From: Archangium lipolyticum
GTDB lineage: Bacteria > Myxococcota > Myxococcia > Myxococcales > Myxococcaceae
Assembly: GCF_024623785.1 (NCBI RefSeq)
Contig: NZ_JANKBZ010000015.1
Span: forward strand, 62,001 to 126,000
Direction of reading: 5' to 3'
DNA: 64,000 bases
Positions within the stretch are counted from its first letter, which is position 1; every line of letters begins with the position of its first letter. The notes under the pieces are model-generated. The model searched no databases. It was not told the origin of the DNA and saw only the letters and a program-made list of their open reading frames with translations. The position numbers and the translations under genes were made by a program. Positions 39,917-47,636 of the stretch are shown here, one piece after another.

Positions 39917-41607
39917 TGACCTCCCGAGAAACCACCGGTGTGTCCCGTCCTTGCGTGGATTCCCGTAGGGACGAGTTGCAGAGTCGTTCCGTCCTGGTGG
40001 TGATGCCAGGTCATCCCCTTGGGCGTTTCCCTGAGCCCCGCGGCCTTGTTCGCGGCGGCGAAATCCCTGACCCGAGAGCCGGTGAATGAAATCTTCACCT
40101 CGACCTCAACGACCCCGGCAGCTCTGAAGTCGGGATAGCCGTCGGCATCGAACGGAACGTCGGTAACTGGATGCTTCCTTCCCGCCAGATGAGCGTTCCG
40201 GATGGGAGTTTCGGTTATCGGAACGTGGCCCGCCCGCTCGGACTTCGCCTCCGACAACCACACATGGGCCCTCGACACATTGCCCCGAGTTTCGTAGAGG
40301 GCCACGGCCCCAGCCTCGCCCCCTTCGTGAACCAACAGGGCCGCCTCCCGGCTGGCCTGGATGTACCTGGCCAACTGACGAATGCCGTTCCCCCCCAGCC
40401 GCATCCACAGTCGCGCCGCTACCTCGGTCAGGCCCTCGAATCCCAGTTCCGGCACCTGGAATTGCCCTACCCGTCCCCATCCGAACCCCTTGCCCTCGGA
40501 GAGATAACGCACGCCCCTACCGCCAGCGTACAAGGCCACCAGCACCGTCGCGGCCGACAGCTCGCGAGTGGCCTGCTCGTAATGGCCCTGGGATAGCGAG
40601 TACACCCCATGACACGTGCCAGCCACCAGGTTGAAGAAGCCCACCGGTACACCAAAGGTCAGCGCATCGAGGCTCCCCAGGGCCACGCTTTCCGGTGAGA
40701 GGGTTCTCGCGAACTCCGCCCGCTCCACCTCGTCGAGAGCCTGCTGGTAGAGCGGGGGCAGTTGCCCGCGCTGCGTGTCGTACTTCATGGCCAGGGCACC
40801 CCGGCGCAGCTCGCTGGTGGAAAGGGCCTCGTTGGCGGCGCTGGCCAAACCCCGGGCAACGTCGCCCAGGCTCTCGGGGCGGTCCTTGTAGTCCACGAGG
40901 TTCAGGCCCCTCTGCCTCAGCGCCTCGTCAACGGCAGCCATCCGCCCGAGGGTTTCAGCGAGGTGTTTGTCGCGGGCGAGCAGGAGGAGCACATGGTGCA
41001 AATCATCGGTGAACGCCGAGTGGATGATGAAAAGGGCGAACAACTCGGCCCTGGCGGCACCGTACTCCCGGGTGGCGGTGACGAGGAATGCGGCGCGTTT
41101 GCGGTTGAGGACATCGGCGCCCTCGCGCAGAGGACCCAGGGAGCCGAGCCGGACGGCGGACCAGCCATCCAATCCTTCCACCACCCGGGCCATATCCAAC
41201 CCGTGCTGCAACGCGATGAATTCAGCTGGCGAGGTGCACGCCAGAAAGGGGGCGAGCACCTCCTGGCCGGATGACAGCAAAGGCCAGCCTGGGGGCCGCG
41301 CCTCCTCCTTCAGGCAACTCGCACCCCGCACGAGTTGAAGGGCTTCGGCCTTCTCCCCGGGGAAACCACCCGCTCCTCCTGACACCTCCCCCCGCGTGGA
41401 GGAGAGGGCCAATGGGTTCGGCCCGAACGAGGCAGGCAGTGAGTGCACACCAAAGCCACTCAACGAACTCCCACGCGGATGGTCCGTGGCACACCCGGCC
41501 ACCAGTACCAGTGCTACCAGGAGCAGACGGACCGGGCCGGATGGATGTTCGCCCCCATGCAGGAAGGGCCTTCGAGGGAGAAGGGTCGATCTCACGGATG
41601 GAAGCAT
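39913..41607 (-). CDS. SitA-like lipoprotein toxin with C-terminal HNH nuclease
   Basis: About 564 residues from the ATG at 41607 (another in-frame ATG is at 41646, and neither has a clear ribosome site). The signal ends in RLLLVALVLVAGC (Cys39), so it is a lipoprotein. The long middle is helical, with a hydrophobic Gly-rich stretch (FGVPVGFFNLVAGTCHGVYSL). The last 100 residues are an HNH/Endo VII-type nuclease with a triple-His motif: GRKHPVTDVPFDADGYPDF, FAAANKAAGL, MTWHHHQDGTTLQLVP, then IHARTGHTGGFSGG. This fits the Tox-HNH-HHH toxin family. A lipoprotein leader, a swapped-in toxin end and a coupled immunity gene match the SitA toxins, which myxobacteria pass between cells by outer-membrane exchange. 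That delivery route is inferred. Confidence 0.82.
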   Translation of the reverse strand: MLPSVRSTLLPRRPFLHGGEHPSGPVRLLLVALVLVAGCATDHPRGSSLSGFGVHSLPASFGPNPLALSSTRGEVSGGAGGFPGEKAEALQLVRGASCLKEEARPPGWPLLSSGQEVLAPFLACTSPAEFIALQHGLDMARVVEGLDGWSAVRLGSLGPLREGADVLNRKRAAFLVTATREYGAARAELFALFIIHSAFTDDLHHVLLLLARDKHLAETLGRMAAVDEALRQRGLNLVDYKDRPESLGDVARGLASAANEALSTSELRRGALAMKYDTQRGQLPPLYQQALDEVERAEFARTLSPESVALGSLDALTFGVPVGFFNLVAGTCHGVYSLSQGHYEQATRELSAATVLVALYAGGRGVRYLSEGKGFGWGRVGQFQVPELGFEGLTEVAARLWMRLGGNGIRQLARYIQASREAALLVHEGGEAGAVALYETRGNVSRAHVWLSEAKSERAGHVPITETPIRNAHLAGRKHPVTDVPFDADGYPDFRAAGVVEVEVKISFTGSRVRDFAAANKAAGLRETPKGMTWHHHQDGTTLQLVPTGIHARTGHTGGFSGGQ

Positions 41608-41697
41608 ACTGGCAGGGGACGCTCGGACCAGGCCGTGAGTCTCCATCGCGGAGTCCGCGATTCACGAGCAAGGCCGGCGCGCTCGAGCCAGGATTCT

Positions 41698-42654
41698 TCA
41701 CGCCGGAGGCGGCGGGCTCTCCTCGTACGCTTCCGCCCCTGAGTCGGCGGACACGCCCCAGGCCTCCTCGGGACGGCTCACGGTGAAGTGCTCGATGAGG
41801 AGCGCCGCCACCTTCTCCGGTGCCTCCAGCGGCACGAAGTGTCCCTCCTCGGGCAGGTGCTGCACGGCGGGCGGCTGTTCGAAGTACGGCTCCAGCCCCC
41901 TTGTGAATGCCTTGCTCAACGCGACGTCCCGGTCACCCCAGATGAGCAGGAAGGGCGCGCGGATGCGCGGGTAGTTCCTCATCTGGCGCAGGCCTCGCGG
42001 GGTAAAATTGCGGCGGAACAGCTCGCGGTAGTAGGCGATGGCCGCGCGCGCCGCCCCGGTCTGTGAGAAGTTGGCCTCGTACTCCGCCAGCCGTCCCAGG
42101 GGCACGCGCGACGGATCCACCATCGCCCTGCGGATGAGGCGCGGTACCAGAGCGCCCCCTCGCGCGGAGAGCAGGCGCTCGGGCAGATAGGGAATCTGGA
42201 AGGCGAACACGTACCAGGAGCGCGCGAGCTGCGCGGGATTCAACAGGTGCCGCGCCATCTTGCTCGGGTGCGGAGCGTTGATGACGGCCAGCCGCTCCAC
42301 CACCTCCGGGTGCATGGCGGCCACGTGGTAGGCGATCAGCCCGCCCCAGTCGTGCCCCACCAGGTGCACGGGCCGCCCCGGCTGGAGGTGCCGTGCCAGC
42401 TGCACGACATCGTTCGCCAACGTGTCGAGGTCGTAACCCCCCTCGGGCCGGTCCGTACCGCCATAGCCGCGCAGGTCCGGCGCGACGGCATGGAAGCCGG
42501 CATCGGCCAGCCGGGGGAGCACCTCGCGCCAGCTCTCCGACGATTCGGGGAAGCCATGGAGGAGCAGCACGAGCGGCCCGTCGGCGGGACCGGCTTCCAG
42601 GACCTGCACACGCAGGCCGGGCAGCGAAACGAGGCGGGGCATGATGGATTCCAT
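41698..42654 (-). CDS. Alpha/beta hydrolase, epoxide-hydrolase-like
   Basis: About 318 residues with the full alpha/beta-hydrolase pattern: LLLHGFPESSESW, VAPDLRGYGGTDRP, and the nucleophile elbow VGHDWGG with Asp102. The acid is in WGDRDVALS, and the His in EEGHFVPLEAPE. An Asp nucleophile together with HGFPES points to epoxide hydrolases or haloalkane dehalogenases rather than esterases. The C terminus carries a short Pro/Glu-rich tail ending PPPPA. The ATG at 42654 was chosen. A TTG two codons upstream is also possible, with GGGAGGAG 12 bases before it. It lies upstream of the toxin gene on the same strand but no functional link is evident. Confidence 0.9.
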   Translation of the reverse strand: MESIMPRLVSLPGLRVQVLEAGPADGPLVLLLHGFPESSESWREVLPRLADAGFHAVAPDLRGYGGTDRPEGGYDLDTLANDVVQLARHLQPGRPVHLVGHDWGGLIAYHVAAMHPEVVERLAVINAPHPSKMARHLLNPAQLARSWYVFAFQIPYLPERLLSARGGALVPRLIRRAMVDPSRVPLGRLAEYEANFSQTGAARAAIAYYRELFRRNFTPRGLRQMRNYPRIRAPFLLIWGDRDVALSKAFTRGLEPYFEQPPAVQHLPEEGHFVPLEAPEKVAALLIEHFTVSRPEEAWGVSADSGAEAYEESPPPPA

Positions 42655-42778
42655 GCGCAACAGCTAGGTCCGCTCCTCCCTGGGAGGAAGCGGACCCCGG
42701 GACAGGACGTCGGCCGCCATACACGCCCGCCAAAATCCGTGCTCCCCCCCGACATCGTGGACATGATGGTGCCCCTCG

Positions 42779-43552
42779 ATGATTCCCATCAGCGACGACA
42801 ACCCCACACTCCGCGCTCCGATCGTCACCTGGCTGTTGCTCGGTGCCATCGGCGCCACCTGGGTCTTCGTGCAGGGCGCCGGGCTGAATGCCCTCGCCCT
42901 GGCCTCCAGCGTGTGCAACCTCGGGCTCGTCCCGGGTGAGCTCACCGGGCTGGCCCGGGTGGGCTTCGCCGTGCCCCTCGGGGATGGACTGGCCTGTGTC
43001 ATCGACCAGGAGCCCATCAACCGCTTCACTCCCGTCACCTCCATGTTCCTCCACGGGAGCTGGGGTCACATCCTGGGCAACTGCCTCTTCTTCTGGGTGT
43101 TCGGCAACAACGTCGAGGACAGCATGGGCCGGCTGCGCTTCCTCGTCTTCTACGTGGTGTGCGGCCTGGCGGCGGCGGCGGCGCAGGTGGTGGTGGACCC
43201 CGCCTCTCCCGTCCCCATGGTGGGCGCCTCGGGCGCCATCTCCGGGGTGATGGGCGCCTACCTCATCCTCTACCCGCGCGTGCGGGTGAACATGCTCTTC
43301 ATCTTCATCATCATCATCCGCATCATCCCCCTGCCCGCCTGGGTGGTGCTCCTGTACTGGTTTGGCCTCCAAGTCATCACCGGCCTGCCCCAGCTCAATC
43401 AAATCGACGCCGCGGGCGGCAGCGGGGTGGCGGTGTGGGCTCACGTGGGAGGCTTCGTCGCGGGGCTCGTGCTGGTGAAGCTCTTCGAGAACCGGGATCT
43501 CACTTCCCGGCGCACCGGGTGGAGGCACCGGCTGCACCCGGACCACCCCTGA
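42779..43552 (+). CDS. Rhomboid-family intramembrane serine protease
   Basis: A 257-residue membrane protein of the rhomboid family, which cuts membrane proteins within the bilayer. Six hydrophobic segments are visible. The catalytic Ser lies in GASGAISGVMGAYL and the paired His in VWAHVGGFVAG. The preceding MFLHGSWGHILGNCLFFWVFG is the typical loop-1/segment-2 signature with conserved HGSWxHxxxN. The last 20 residues are basic and cytoplasmic. An ATG at 42779 opens the frame directly before the first segment. The substrate is not indicated by the neighbours. Confidence 0.92.
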   Translation: MIPISDDNPTLRAPIVTWLLLGAIGATWVFVQGAGLNALALASSVCNLGLVPGELTGLARVGFAVPLGDGLACVIDQEPINRFTPVTSMFLHGSWGHILGNCLFFWVFGNNVEDSMGRLRFLVFYVVCGLAAAAAQVVVDPASPVPMVGASGAISGVMGAYLILYPRVRVNMLFIFIIIIRIIPLPAWVVLLYWFGLQVITGLPQLNQIDAAGGSGVAVWAHVGGFVAGLVLVKLFENRDLTSRRTGWRHRLHPDHP

Positions 43553-43704
43553 AGGACGGAGGGAGCCGTCGGGAACAGCCGCCTCGGCCCGTCGGTTCGC
43601 GAGCACGTCAGAGGCATGCGGTTTGCTGAAAGGCACGGCAGGGCTTCGTCACGCGGCTCGGGAGACACGCTCTCCTCGGGAGCCGCCCCAGAGGGTGTTG
43701 CACG

Positions 43705-45453
43705 ATGCGTTGGGTGGGGATGGTCTGGTCTTGCAATCCGCGGCGCTTGGCGATGGTCCTGGTGTTGCTCACCCTGCTGCTGGGGGGCTCGCCCCGGTCC
43801 GCCTCGGCGCAATCCGAGGTGGAACCCATGCTGCCCACCGGCCCCACGGCCCTCACGCTGCATGTTCCTCCCGTCCAGTCCGTGAACGAGGAGGAGGAGC
43901 TGCGGGTCACCGTGCGGGTGGAGGGTGGACAGGGGCCGGCGCGCGTCTTCGTGGACGGGCTGCCGCCCGGAGCGCACTGGGACGAGCCCGCTCGCATGCT
44001 CACCTTCCGGCCGGACTTCATCCAGGGCGGCTGGCACCAGGACGTCACCTTCACCGCCACGGACGGGCGGAGCACCACCCAGGCGAAGATGACGCTCACG
44101 GTGACCGACACGGTGCGCCCGCCCGAGCCGCGCATCGTCCACCAGGAGGAGCAGGCCGGAGTCCTGCGCCTCACGCTGGAGCAGCCCACGGACACGTGGC
44201 TGGACAGCCCTGGCTACGCGGGGCGCACCTTCCCCGCGGTGGTGACGGTGCCGCTCGCCGCCTCGGCCGCCTACCCCATGCCGGTGACGGTGCGCCTGCA
44301 CGGCGTGGGCAACTGGCCGCCCTCGCCCCAGCTCTCCCCGAACCGCTTCATCATCGAGCCGAGTGACCCCGACCTCACGTACTGGTGGGGCTACTCCGAG
44401 CGCCTGCCCCGGGGACCCGCCCTGGAGGGAGCCGTACCGCCGTACACCGCGCGCCGGGTGCTGGCGCTGATGGAGTGGGTGCTGCGCCGCTACGCCGGAG
44501 CGGATGCAGAGCGCGTCTTCCTGGAGGGAGACTCCATGGGCGGAGCGGGTGCGCTGGCGCTCGGGCTGCTCAACGCGCGGCACTTCGCGGGGGTGAGTGC
44601 CCGGCACGCACAGCCCGTGGCGCGGGCGCACCGTCCCTGGCGGCTGGCGCAGCTCTCCTCCCTCTGGGGCATGCCCGAGGAGGAGGTGCCGGACGCGGAC
44701 GGCCTGGGCGTGTGGAGCCGCCTGGACCTGACGCGCGCCCTGCGCGACGAGCCCGAGGCGCGCTCGCAGTTCCTCCTCCTGCAGCACGGCAAGGACGATC
44801 CCATCATCCACTTCGGCTCCGTGGTGAGGCCCAGCTCGCTCACGGGCGCCTCCTTCTACGAGATGCTTCAGGCACGGCACGTCGGCCACGTCGCCGTCTG
44901 GGACGAGGGCGGGCACGTGGAGCCCGATCCGTGGCTGGGCCCGCGCTGGTGGGACAACGGCTGGAGCCCCCTCACGGACGCCGACACCTTCCTCCGGAGG
45001 AACCTGGCCTTCCCCGCCTTCAGCCACTCCTCGTGGGACGGGAACCCGGGCAGCGGTGGCAACTGGAGCCAGCCCTGGCGCAACGACTCCGGCTACGCGG
45101 GAGACCCGAAGGTGCCCGGCGACACGGGCTGGGATGGAGACGTGGCGGGAATGCTCAACCGCGCGCTGCGCTGGGACAGCAAGCGGCTGGTGGACACGCA
45201 CGCGCGCTTCGAGCTGCCGCTGCGCGCGGCGGTGGGCCCCGGCGTCTCCGACAAGCCCGTGGTGGACGTGACGCCCCGGCGCGCGCAGCGCTTCCGGTGC
45301 CTGCCGGGCGAGCGCATCCACTGGAGCTTCGGCGGGGCCAGCGGCACCGTCACCGCGGGCCCGGACGGCAGCGTCACCGTGCCCCGCCTCCGGCTCGGCG
45401 CCAGCTGGACGCCGCTGGTGCTCGAGCGCGCGCGCGAGCACGATCGCAGCTGA
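43705..45453 (+). CDS. Secreted alpha/beta hydrolase with N-terminal Ig-like region
   Basis: A 582-residue exported protein. The signal peptide (LAMVLVLLTLLLGGS...ASAQ) is followed by a cadherin/Ig-like region at about 50-135 (RVTVRVEGG, ARMLTFRPDFIQGG, KMTLTVTDTVRPPEP). The catalytic domain has GDSMGGAGALALGLL with a Ser nucleophile, HGKDDPIIHFG with the likely acid, and WDEGGHVEP with the likely His. This resembles polyhydroxybutyrate-depolymerase and feruloyl-esterase-type enzymes, but the substrate cannot be told. A C-terminal strand-rich extension follows. It may act on extracellular polymers or prey material. The gene stands alone between a rhomboid gene and a convergent DUF2079 gene. 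Confidence 0.78.
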   Translation: MRWVGMVWSCNPRRLAMVLVLLTLLLGGSPRSASAQSEVEPMLPTGPTALTLHVPPVQSVNEEEELRVTVRVEGGQGPARVFVDGLPPGAHWDEPARMLTFRPDFIQGGWHQDVTFTATDGRSTTQAKMTLTVTDTVRPPEPRIVHQEEQAGVLRLTLEQPTDTWLDSPGYAGRTFPAVVTVPLAASAAYPMPVTVRLHGVGNWPPSPQLSPNRFIIEPSDPDLTYWWGYSERLPRGPALEGAVPPYTARRVLALMEWVLRRYAGADAERVFLEGDSMGGAGALALGLLNARHFAGVSARHAQPVARAHRPWRLAQLSSLWGMPEEEVPDADGLGVWSRLDLTRALRDEPEARSQFLLLQHGKDDPIIHFGSVVRPSSLTGASFYEMLQARHVGHVAVWDEGGHVEPDPWLGPRWWDNGWSPLTDADTFLRRNLAFPAFSHSSWDGNPGSGGNWSQPWRNDSGYAGDPKVPGDTGWDGDVAGMLNRALRWDSKRLVDTHARFELPLRAAVGPGVSDKPVVDVTPRRAQRFRCLPGERIHWSFGGASGTVTAGPDGSVTVPRLRLGASWTPLVLERAREHDRS

Positions 45454-45474
45454 GGGTGCTCGCGCGGGCCCGGG

Positions 45475-47103
45475 CTACCGCGGGCGCAGCAGGAGGAAGC
45501 CCTCGTCCAGGTGCTCCACCTCGCCGCGCCGCTCCGCGTTCGCCACCATCTCCCGCATCTCCTCGCGGGGGAACGGGTAGGTGTCCAGCTCCGGGTTGAT
45601 CAGCACCACCGCGCCCGGCCGCGTGAAGCTCTCGTGCACGACGAGCGGCAGCGGGTAGAGCCGATAGGGCAGGTGCGGAAAGAGCACGGTCTGCGCGTAG
45701 AACACCTCGGGCGCCTCCGCCCCCAGCTTCGCGGCCGCGCTCTCCAGCGCGCTCAGCTCCCGTGTCCGGGGCGGACCGAAGCGCACGTACGCGCCGCCCC
45801 ACAAGGGAAAGGACAGCAGGGCCACCGCGCACAGCACCAGCCTGCGCGGGGCCGGCAGCCACCGCTCCAGGTTGCGGTACGCCTCCAGCAGCCCCCAGAA
45901 GAAGAAGGGCAGGAGCGTCACGGGGTAGTACGTCCGGAACTCGTGCATCTGGTGGTACGACGCGCTCCCCAGGATGAAGAGCGTGGGCAGCATCGCCACC
46001 AGCGGCTGGCGCGAGAACAGCGGCAGCAGCAGCGCCGGGATGAACATGCGGTACCAGCCGGAGGTGAAGACGTCGCGCATCACCTGCCACGGCGAGCGGA
46101 GCATGTTGAGGACGATCTCCGGCAGCGAGTTGCCGTACTGCCCCCAGAAGCCGAGGTAGCCCGGCCGCAACTTGCCCGTCTGCCCGAGCGCCCACGGCTG
46201 GACGATGCGCGTGTTGACGATGAACAGCACCACGCTCACGGCCAGCACCGCGAGCGCCGGGCGCCACCGCTTCCGGTCGAACACCAGCGTCCCCAACGCG
46301 AGCGCGGAGGCATGGAAGGAGGCGTCCTCCTTGATACCGAGGAAGCCCACCAGGGCCGGAATCCATACCGCGGGCCGCTGCTCCACCCAGCCCAGCGCCA
46401 GGGTGAGGCCGAACACCGGATAGAAGACCTCGGGGCGGAAGCCACCGTCGAGCAGCACGCCCACCCACGGGCTGGTGAGGAAGGCCAGGCCGGCGAGCAG
46501 GGCGATGGCCTCGCTGCCCACCAGCCGCATCGCGAGCCGCCACAGGGGGATGAGCGAGGCCCACACCACGAAGGCGGTGGTGATGCACAGCAGCAGCGCG
46601 CTCTCCCAGAGGCGGTGCAGCGGGACGAAGGGCAGCAGCACGTACGAGGGGTGAACGCCGAAGTGATTCACATCGTAGATGGGCGAGTACATGAACCGCC
46701 CATGGTTCGTGCTGAAGAGCATCCAATCGAAGATGCTGAAGTCCACGCCGTTGATGGCGAAGGAGCGGTACTTCCACACCTGGCAGACGAGGCACCACAC
46801 GAGGGCGCTCGCGAGCAGGGCGTTGCGCCACGCGCGGGAGAGCCGGGCCTCGGCGAGTCCACCCAGGGCCCTGTAGCCGGCGAGCAGCCCCAGGAACAGC
46901 GGGTAGAGCAGGTACTGCCAGTTGCGCGGGGCGCCCAGCTGGGGATTCACGGTCGACAGCGGACCGGAGGCCAGGAACACCGCACACATCGCGGCGGCGA
47001 AGCCGGTGAGGATCCGGCTGGCGCGCGCGGCGGCCTCGGACGTCACGGATACTTCGCCCGGGCTGGCGGCGGAGACGAGGGGATCTGAGGAGGGAGAGGA
47101 CAC
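45475..47103 (-). CDS. DUF2079 multi-spanning membrane protein
   Basis: A 542-residue protein with about ten hydrophobic segments. Family-like features are DFSIFDWMLFSTNHGRFMYSP after the second segment, then VNHFGVHPSYVLL, LDGGFRPEVFYPVFGL, FLGIKEDASFHASALALG and HQMHEFRTYYPVTLLPF, which match DUF2079. Members resemble GT-C-type glycosyltransferases with acidic residues in the first periplasmic loop, but no enzyme activity is established. A short Ser/Glu-rich cytoplasmic N terminus (about 30 residues) precedes the first segment. It diverges from the BlaI-type gene, so its promoter shares the region next to the BlaI operators. Confidence 0.85.
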   Translation of the reverse strand: MSSPSSDPLVSAASPGEVSVTSEAAARASRILTGFAAAMCAVFLASGPLSTVNPQLGAPRNWQYLLYPLFLGLLAGYRALGGLAEARLSRAWRNALLASALVWCLVCQVWKYRSFAINGVDFSIFDWMLFSTNHGRFMYSPIYDVNHFGVHPSYVLLPFVPLHRLWESALLLCITTAFVVWASLIPLWRLAMRLVGSEAIALLAGLAFLTSPWVGVLLDGGFRPEVFYPVFGLTLALGWVEQRPAVWIPALVGFLGIKEDASFHASALALGTLVFDRKRWRPALAVLAVSVVLFIVNTRIVQPWALGQTGKLRPGYLGFWGQYGNSLPEIVLNMLRSPWQVMRDVFTSGWYRMFIPALLLPLFSRQPLVAMLPTLFILGSASYHQMHEFRTYYPVTLLPFFFWGLLEAYRNLERWLPAPRRLVLCAVALLSFPLWGGAYVRFGPPRTRELSALESAAAKLGAEAPEVFYAQTVLFPHLPYRLYPLPLVVHESFTRPGAVVLINPELDTYPFPREEMREMVANAERRGEVEHLDEGFLLLRPR

Positions 47104-47181
47104 GGCGGGGCCGGGACTCTATCCAAATCACACCCCGATGGCTCGCGGGGAGACGAACGTCCGCTCTCCTCCCCTCCCCTG

Positions 47182-47210
47182 TTGACTACAACCGTAGTCA
47201 GGGCTTACCT
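47182..47210 (+). promoter_or_regulatory. Candidate promoter of the BlaI/M56 operon
   Basis: TTGACT at 47182-47187 is a good -35 element, and 17 bases later TTACCT (47205-47210) could be the -10. The first BlaI-type dyad overlaps the -35, so binding would block RNA polymerase. Confidence 0.55.
47184..47199. promoter_or_regulatory. BlaI-type operator 1
   Basis: A perfect dyad, GACTAC-AACC-GTAGTC, resembles the TACA/TGTA dyads bound by BlaI and MecI. It overlaps the -35 element of the regulator's own promoter. Confidence 0.7.
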
Positions 47211-47218
47211 TGCTTCGT

Positions 47219-47234
47219 GACGACACTTGTAGTC
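47219..47234. promoter_or_regulatory. BlaI-type operator 2
   Basis: GACGAC-ACTT-GTAGTC differs from a perfect dyad at one position. Its centre is 35 bases from that of operator 1. It lies downstream of the promoter and before the ATG at 47250. Confidence 0.65.
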
Positions 47235-47249
47235 ACGCGGGTGGACGGA

Positions 47250-47636
47250 ATGAAGAAGCCGGTGGGAGACCAGGAGTTGGTGGTGCTGCGCTGGGTGGCG
47301 GAGCACGGCCCCGTCACCGTGGGAGAGGTGGCGGAGCGGTTCGGCGAGCCACAGGGCCTGGCGCGCTCCACCATCCTCACGGTGATGGAGCGGCTGAGGA
47401 GCAAGGGGCACCTGACGCGGCGCAAGGTGGAGGGCGTCTACCAGTACAGCTCGAGCGTGCCGCTGGCGGAGCTGCTGCGGGGCGTGGTGGGGGACTTCGT
47501 GAAGAAGTCGCTGGCGGGCTCGCTGTCGCCCTTCGCCACGTGGCTGTCCCAGGCCGAAGAGGTGAGCGACGACGAGCTGCGCCAGCTGGAGGAGGCCGTC
47601 GCCCGGCTCAAGTCCAAGAAGGAGGGGGAGGAATGA
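47250..47636 (+). CDS. BlaI/MecI-family repressor
   Basis: A 128-residue winged-helix repressor of the BlaI/MecI/CopY family: VGDQELVVLRWVAEHGPVTVGEVAERF, then GLARSTILTVMERLRSKGHLTRRK, with a C-terminal dimerisation helix (LRQLEEAVARLKSKK). In known systems it blocks its operon until cleaved after the partner M56 protease senses a signal. The frame also contains a GTG at 47217, but the second operator dyad covers that codon, and family proteins start near MKKPVG, so the ATG at 47250 was chosen. Its stop overlaps the M56 gene's ATG (ATGA). Confidence 0.92.
   Translation: MKKPVGDQELVVLRWVAEHGPVTVGEVAERFGEPQGLARSTILTVMERLRSKGHLTRRKVEGVYQYSSSVPLAELLRGVVGDFVKKSLAGSLSPFATWLSQAEEVSDDELRQLEEAVARLKSKKEGEE

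Noticed and set aside
39913-41646. Calling the toxin a Rhs- or T6SS-type effector
   Set aside because: There are no Rhs/YD repeats, PAAR domain or secretion genes nearby, and the lipobox points to lipoprotein delivery.
43441-45441. A 2-kb minus-strand open frame
   Set aside because: It is antisense to the secreted hydrolase, whose signal peptide and GDSMGG motif are clear.
47217-47249. A GTG start for the BlaI-type gene
   Set aside because: The codon is part of the second operator dyad, and the family start fits the ATG at 47250.
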